A DNA stretch of 9,829 nucleotides from CAZWUZ01 sp964637655 [NCBI: uncultured bacterium]. Its GTDB lineage: Bacteria > DAOPZR01. Position numbers and translations under genes: made by a program. The stretch's first letter is position 1, and every line of letters begins with the position of its first letter. The stretch is taken from the NCBI GenBank assembly GCA_964637655.1, contig CAZWUZ010000144.1, positions 1-9,829 on the forward strand, in the 5' to 3' direction. The notes below the pieces were generated by a model that ran no database searches, was not told the origin of the DNA, and saw nothing but the letters and a program-made list of their open reading frames with translations. Positions 6,309 to 9,829 of the stretch are shown piece after piece.

Positions 6309-6318
6309 GACGTTATGA
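6307..6318 (+). other. Three-codon minicistron overlapping the next start
   Basis: ATG ACG TTA TGA has its own good Shine-Dalgarno, AAAAGGG at 6294-6300, spaced 6 nt. Its stop overlaps the next gene's ATG at 6315 as ATGA. The same AAAAGGG is 14 nt from ATG 6315, too far for efficient direct use. It would only be present on RNA reading through from upstream genes, because the local promoter starts transcription beyond it. Whether it is translated is inference. Confidence 0.4.
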
Positions 6319-7112
6319 AGAAGTGGATGGTTGGTTTGGTGGTGTGTATCTGCCTCATGGCAGGTGCGGTGTCGGCAGCCGATATCAGTGTCTTTACTGC
6401 TACGCTCGCCCGCGCCGGTGGTGCGGTCTCCTTCATCGAAAAATTCAATAACGTGTCCGCCGCGGTGACGCTGCAGCCCGCGGAGGTGCTGGTCACCGCG
6501 GGTGAGGTCTCGTGCCGCTACCGCAATGGCGCCTGGGATGGCGGTGCGGCGCTGGCGCAGCAGCTGACTGAGCAGCAGGCGGTGCTGCGGCTGCTGGGGT
6601 ATGACCCGGCCTGGGCGGCGCTGCCGGCGGAAGCAGTGCGGCGTGACGGCGGTACGGTCACGGTGGCGGCAGCGTATGGCAGCGTGACGGTCAAACTCGA
6701 CGCGGCGGGACGTATCCTGTCGACACAAACCCCGCAGCGGAAATTCACCTTTACCTATGCGCCGAATCAGCCGGCAGCCAATCGTGTCACGGTACAGGCG
6801 GGGGGAAGCACCCTGCAGGCGCTGCGCACGCAGATGCAGTCGGGAGAAGCAGCGGCGTCGTCGGGCTCGGTTTTTGGCGGGTTCGGGTCGCTGCTTGGCT
6901 TCGGGTCATCGTCTTCATCGTCGTCGGCCACTGCGACCGCAGGGGCGCGCGGGCTGGGGACGGAAGCGGACGACGCGTCGTCCGCTGTGGCAGCACCGGA
7001 GGCCACTGCGCCGGCGGAAGAAGTGGCCACGACAGTCACGCCGGAGGATGTTGACGCGTTCATCACCGAGGGCGGGCTGCACCCGCCTGAGGAACCGGTG
7101 ACGGCGGAATGA
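6315..7112 (+). CDS. Secreted protein of unknown function
   Basis: A 265-residue protein with no recognised family. MKKWM followed by a hydrophobic core and cleavage after VSA (about residues 18-20) is a good signal peptide. The lysines at 2-3 favour this start over the ATG four codons later. The frame is open further upstream, but that part overlaps the 97-aa gene and the promoter. Residues about 22-165 look like a folded domain with alternating strand segments (VSCRYRNG, GTVTVAAAYGSVTVKLD, KFTFTYAP). From about 170 the protein becomes low-complexity, with Gly/Phe-rich and Ser-rich stretches including seven serines at 198-204. The end is acidic and Ala/Thr/Glu-rich. Being first behind its own promoter and coupled by ATGA to an M48 protease, it may be that protease's partner or substrate; this is a guess from context only. 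Confidence 0.72.
   Translation: MKKWMVGLVVCICLMAGAVSAADISVFTATLARAGGAVSFIEKFNNVSAAVTLQPAEVLVTAGEVSCRYRNGAWDGGAALAQQLTEQQAVLRLLGYDPAWAALPAEAVRRDGGTVTVAAAYGSVTVKLDAAGRILSTQTPQRKFTFTYAPNQPAANRVTVQAGGSTLQALRTQMQSGEAAASSGSVFGGFGSLLGFGSSSSSSSATATAGARGLGTEADDASSAVAAPEATAPAEEVATTVTPEDVDAFITEGGLHPPEEPVTAE
6906..6926 (+). repeat. TCN serine-codon microsatellite
   Basis: Seven consecutive serine codons of the TCN type (TCA, TCG, TCT, TCA, TCG, TCG, TCG) encode residues 198-204 of the secreted protein. Triplet slippage here would change the length of the linker without breaking the frame. Confidence 0.6.
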
Positions 7113-7936
7113 AGGCGCTGCTCACCCTCCTGCTGCTGGCCGGGCCGCTCTGTGCCGGGGCGCAGGCGTGGAGTTTCGATATCGGCAGTGCCATCGGCAC
7201 GGTGGTCAATGTTGCACAGAATGTTTCGGTGAGTGATGAGCAGGAAATCGCCATCGGGCAGGCGGTGGCGCAGCAGCTGCTCGCGGAACGCGGCTTGTAC
7301 GCCGACGCCCGGGCGCAGCGCTACGTCAACCTTGTCGGCTTCTCTGTGCTGCGTTCACTCCCCGCCCGCGAATTGCCGTACTCGTTCGCCATCCTCGACT
7401 GTCCCGAGGTCAACGCCTATGCCTGCCCGGGCGGCCCCGTCTTCATCACGCGCGGGCTGTGGGAGCAGGTGGCGTCGGAAGCGGAACTGGCGGGGGTTAT
7501 CGGGCATGAACTGGCGCATATCGCGCAGCGGCATGCCATCAGCGAAGTGCAGAAGGCGAATATGCTCGGGGCGGTCTCGCAGGAGGCGCTCAGCCAGACC
7601 GGCTACGGCGCCTACGCCCCGGTCGCCGACTTCATCGTCAACGATCTCTTCACCAAGGGCTTCAGTCGCAGCGCGGAACTCGAGGCGGACAAACTCGGGA
7701 CGGCGTACGCTGCCGCGCTGGGCTACTACCCGGCGGCGTTGCAGGAGTTTCTCGACCGCTGCCTGGGTGGCGGTACGGCGCCGGCGGGGGTCGGGCAGCT
7801 CTTCAGCACGCATCCCGCGGTGCCCGACCGCGTGGCCGCACTGCAGGAGCAGCTGGCGCTGCTGCCTGAGGATGCAGCGCAGCGGCCGCAACTCGTCGAG
7901 CGGTTGCTTGCCTGGCGGAGTGTTCCCGCCGAGTGA
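7109..7936 (+). CDS. Exported M48-family zinc metalloprotease
   Basis: A 275-residue peptidase of family M48, related to the periplasmic quality-control proteases LoiP, YcaL and BepA. The signal peptide covers about residues 1-19 (MKALLTLLLLAGPLCAGA). The cysteine at 15 has Leu at -1, so a lipoprotein is unlikely. The zinc and catalytic motif is HELAH at 133-137, with GHELAHIAQRH in full. The third zinc ligand is probably E190 in SAELEADKLG, the family's ExxxD motif. STHPAVPDRV (233-242) is the conserved HP-R element of the BepA/Oma1-like group, which in BepA supplies a histidine that gates the active site. It lacks the C-terminal TPR domain of BepA. All catalytic residues are present. The ATG overlaps the previous stop (ATGA), and its own stop overlaps the DUF501 start (GTGA). 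Likely role: removal of misfolded envelope proteins; natural substrate unknown. Confidence 0.92.
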   Translation: MKALLTLLLLAGPLCAGAQAWSFDIGSAIGTVVNVAQNVSVSDEQEIAIGQAVAQQLLAERGLYADARAQRYVNLVGFSVLRSLPARELPYSFAILDCPEVNAYACPGGPVFITRGLWEQVASEAELAGVIGHELAHIAQRHAISEVQKANMLGAVSQEALSQTGYGAYAPVADFIVNDLFTKGFSRSAELEADKLGTAYAAALGYYPAALQEFLDRCLGGGTAPAGVGQLFSTHPAVPDRVAALQEQLALLPEDAAQRPQLVERLLAWRSVPAE

Positions 7937-8490
7937 AGTGGGAAGCGCCGCGTGAGAATGACGCGGCGATTGTTGCCGCGCAGTTGCAGCGGCAGCTGCT
8001 GGCGGTACCCGGGGGCATTGTGCAGCGCTGCTCCCGCGACTGCCCGCAGGTGGTCGCTACCGCCCCGCTCCTCGCGGACGGGCAGGACGGTATCTTCCCG
8101 ACGTTATTCTGGCTGACCTGTCCGCGACTGGCAGGAACTGTGGCGTGCCTTGAAGCGGATGGCTGGCTGGCGCGGCTGCAGGGACTGCTTGATAACGATA
8201 TGGAGTTCCGCGATGCGCTCCTGCAGGCGCATCAGGAATATGCCTATCTGCGGCGTCGCACCCTCGGGCGCGACGCCTATGCGCAGCTGCGCGCACGCGC
8301 GGCCGGACGCGCTGCCGTCATTGACGGCACGGGCGTGGGCGGCTCGCGCGATATGCGGCACCTCAAGTGCCTGCACGCGCATTATGCGCATTACCTGGCG
8401 ACGAAGGCCAATCCCGTCGGCCGGATGCTCGACGCGGTGCTGCGGACCCAACCGTCCGCGCGCTGCCGCGAGTGCCGCCCGGCGGAATGA
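7933..8490 (+). CDS. DUF501 family protein
   Basis: A 185-residue soluble protein with the hallmark motifs of DUF501, a family with no known reaction. FPTLFWLTCP is at 55-64, an LEADGW segment at 73-78, GVGG at 134-137, KCLHAHYAHYLA at 145-156 and NPVG at 160-163. Conserved cysteines C63 and C146, histidines H148 and H150, and the CRxC pair at 178-181 look able to bind a metal, but this is inference. Length is typical. The only usable start is GTG at 7933, which overlaps the M48 stop as GTGA; there is no signal peptide. In several bacteria DUF501 genes lie near enolase or polyphosphate/exopolyphosphatase (Ppx) genes; neither is seen in this window. Its own stop overlaps an ATG at 8487 (ATGA), the start of a short frame discussed in the findings. 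Confidence 0.88.
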   Translation: MKWEAPRENDAAIVAAQLQRQLLAVPGGIVQRCSRDCPQVVATAPLLADGQDGIFPTLFWLTCPRLAGTVACLEADGWLARLQGLLDNDMEFRDALLQAHQEYAYLRRRTLGRDAYAQLRARAAGRAAVIDGTGVGGSRDMRHLKCLHAHYAHYLATKANPVGRMLDAVLRTQPSARCRECRPAE

Positions 8491-8516
8491 CCCGCCGCCC
8501 CAACCAGCCCCTCCGC

Positions 8517-8526
8517 AAAAAAAAAA
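8517..8526 (+). repeat. A10 homopolymer tract
   Basis: Ten consecutive A residues in otherwise very GC-rich DNA, 17 nt before the start codon at 8543. Such tracts are classic sites of RNA-polymerase slippage and of sequencing or replication indels. Gain of one A would place the ATG at 8487 in frame with the downstream gene, with no stop codon between. Confidence 0.85.
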
Positions 8527-8542
8527 CGAAGGACACAGGTGT

Positions 8543-9829
8543 ATGGAAACGACTGAGATGGGCGGCGCTGCTGACAGCGCGCCGAAGAAGAAACGCCGCG
8601 GCAAGCGCGGCGGGCGGCGGCATCGCCGCAGCGGCAGCAATGCCATCGGGGCGGCAACCGCCCCGGCGGCGCCGGCAGCACCGGCGGCATCGGCTGCAAA
8701 ACCAGCGACGGAAAATGCTGACGGCACGAAACGCAAACGCCGCGGCAAGCGCGGCGGACGGCGGCATCGCCGCGACGGCAGCGCCATCACGGAGGCAGTG
8801 ACTGCCCCGGTGGCGGCACCGGTAGCGGCGCCACCGGCGGAAAAGAAACCGACGCGGCGTGGCGGGCGGAAACCTCGCGGCAGCAGTGTCGCGTCGACGG
8901 TGGCAGCTGAACCGCGCCAGCCGCGGACACGTACCGCGGGAGGACGGCCGGTACGCACCCGGACTGCCGGCGCCGGTCCCGCGCGGACCCGTGGCGGGCG
9001 CAAGCCGAAGGCGGAGGTCTTTATCGACGCTGCCGCGATGCAGGATGTGATGATCGAGGCGGGTGTCACCAGCCTGTCGTCCGACATCAATATCGCACCA
9101 CTGGAAATTGTCATCCCCGACATGCAGGTGCGCAAGCAGAGCCCCGCGGTCCGGGCTGCGCTTGAACGCCGCGACCGCGGGCCGCGCGACCTGCGTCCGC
9201 AGGGGGGCGACCGTCTGCGGACGCTGAGCCGTACAGACGAACTGGCGCTCTACGCGCTCGACAGTGATTCGCCCGTGACGCAGCTGGTGGCGAGCACGCC
9301 CGAAACCCGCGCGCTTTGCAACCGCCCGGAAATCATCGGGCTGCCCGTTACCGCGGCGCTGCGCACCGCGCTCACCCGGGTGCTGGCGCGGCATGCCGAC
9401 CTCGGGCTGGCGGCCCCGGCTGCCGGCGAGGCGGGACTGCTCACCATCATGCGCGGCGGCATGACCTTCGGCCTGCGCGAGGCGCTCGCTGACAGCTGCG
9501 GGCTCGATCGCGCGACGCTGTCATTTGTCACCGCCGAGCGTTTCCGCGACGGCGGGCAGTGGCGCATCCGCCAGGACCAGTACCGTTCCTATGCGCTCCC
9601 CGCACGCGGGGTGCTCTATCTTGCCGATGTCGTGGCCACGGGCACCACCCTCGGGCATGTGCTTGACCAGCTGCTTCCCGTGCTGCGCAGCAGCGGCACG
9701 CAGCTGCGCGCGCTGGTGGTCTTCACCATCGGCAGCGCCGCGGCGGAAAAGGCGCTCGCACGCTTCCATAAGCGGGCGCAGCAGGAACTTGGGCAGTGCT
9801 ATGAGCGTACCGTGCTGGTCTACCTGGAA
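8543..9829 (+). CDS. Basic-tail / phosphoribosyltransferase-fold fusion (3' incomplete)
   Basis: The 429 residues in the window run off the right edge without a stop. Residues 13-156 are extremely basic low-complexity sequence. A module reading KRRGKRGGRRHRR occurs at 17-29 and 65-77, a 48-residue period, followed by RRGGRKPRG (105-113), AGGRPVRTR (132-140) and TRGGRKPK (149-156). The last three resemble AT-hook/RGG elements, so nucleic-acid binding is likely. Residues about 265-429 look like a type I or uracil-type PRTase fold. They contain the RGGMTFG segment (304-310) and the PRPP-loop motif VLYLADVVATGTTL (357-370), followed by a helix and strand (ALVVFTIGS). Most type I enzymes have two adjacent acidic residues in that loop; here it is A361-D362. 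This may be an active UPRT-like enzyme, since uracil types also keep only one Asp, or a nucleotide-sensing regulator. AAGGA at 8529-8533, 9 nt upstream, supports the start at 8543. Confidence 0.75.
   Translation, partial: METTEMGGAADSAPKKKRRGKRGGRRHRRSGSNAIGAATAPAAPAAPAASAAKPATENADGTKRKRRGKRGGRRHRRDGSAITEAVTAPVAAPVAAPPAEKKPTRRGGRKPRGSSVASTVAAEPRQPRTRTAGGRPVRTRTAGAGPARTRGGRKPKAEVFIDAAAMQDVMIEAGVTSLSSDINIAPLEIVIPDMQVRKQSPAVRAALERRDRGPRDLRPQGGDRLRTLSRTDELALYALDSDSPVTQLVASTPETRALCNRPEIIGLPVTAALRTALTRVLARHADLGLAAPAAGEAGLLTIMRGGMTFGLREALADSCGLDRATLSFVTAERFRDGGQWRIRQDQYRSYALPARGVLYLADVVATGTTLGHVLDQLLPVLRSSGTQLRALVVFTIGSAAAEKALARFHKRAQQELGQCYERTVLVYLE
8592..8773 (+). repeat. 38-bp direct repeat, 144-bp period
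   Basis: Two copies of a 38-bp GC-rich block, 8592-8629 and 8736-8773, differ at one position (a G to A change near the middle). Similarity continues more weakly on the 3' side. They lie in the same frame of the basic-tail gene and encode its duplicated Arg/Lys-rich module, so an internal 144-bp duplication is the simplest explanation. Confidence 0.8.

Noticed and set aside
7109-7170. Lipoprotein signal in the M48 protease
   Set aside because: The cysteine at residue 15 follows Pro-Leu, not a small residue, so the lipobox rule fails.
8581-8780. CRISPR-like repeats
   Set aside because: There are only two copies, within an open frame, with a 144-bp period and coding continuity.
8487-8801. 105-residue + frame starting at the ATGA after DUF501
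   Set aside because: After the A tract it only shadows the Arg/Lys repeats of the overlapping gene in another frame. It is kept as a slippage candidate, not as a gene.
8104-9394. Two overlapping 343-residue minus-strand frames
   Set aside because: They lie opposite the PRTase fusion and DUF501 and consist of low-complexity Arg/Ala sequence produced by the repeats.

Overview
This is a gene-dense, high-GC stretch (by eye well above 60% GC outside 1578-2261) with every supported gene on the + strand. A Tgt-YajC pair, several proteins with Sec signal peptides, an exported M48 metalloprotease and a TPR protein point to a bacterium, probably a diderm. I cannot place it more precisely. No rRNA, tRNA, CRISPR array, transposase or integrase is visible.

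Layout. (1) 1-99 is non-coding and holds a striking operator-like cluster: two abutting copies of ACTTTCCAGT and one inverted near-copy. It lies directly in front of an AlbA_2 / HATPase_c_4 type regulator (100-1473). (2) 1578-2261 encodes a small unrecognised secreted protein, visibly less GC-rich than its neighbours. (3) 2240-3708 is the tgt-yajC pair, with a GTG start for tgt and an ATGA overlap into yajC. (4) After 76 bp with two possible hairpins comes an envelope-looking trio (3785-6277): an exported TPR protein, a proline-rich single-span membrane protein with a C-terminal HTH-like tail, and a 97-aa two-span membrane protein. (5) A near-consensus sigma-70 promoter fills the 37 bp before the next gene. 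That gene is an unrecognised secreted protein (6315-7112), followed by an M48 metalloprotease (7109-7936), a DUF501 protein (7933-8490), and a large basic-tail / phosphoribosyltransferase-fold fusion (8543 to the right edge, incomplete).

How the genes fit together. Most junctions from tgt onward are ATGA/GTGA overlaps or 1-nt gaps, so the window reads as two or three translationally coupled operons. The first joins tRNA queuosine modification (Tgt) to the YajC Sec accessory protein, then the envelope trio. The second starts at the internal promoter and couples a secreted protein and its neighbouring protease to DUF501 and the PRTase-fold fusion.

Points most worth a second look: the promoter at 6280-6308 puts the predicted transcription start on the A of the start codon, so the mRNA may be leaderless, and a 3-codon minicistron with its own Shine-Dalgarno overlaps that start; an A10 tract between DUF501 and the PRTase fusion could join an upstream ATGA start to the fusion frame by slippage; the fusion itself has a duplicated 48-residue arginine/lysine-rich module and a PRPP-loop motif lacking one of the usual paired acidic residues; and the operator-like repeats lie in front of the AlbA_2 regulator. 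No single known defence, secretion or biosynthetic system is recognised.
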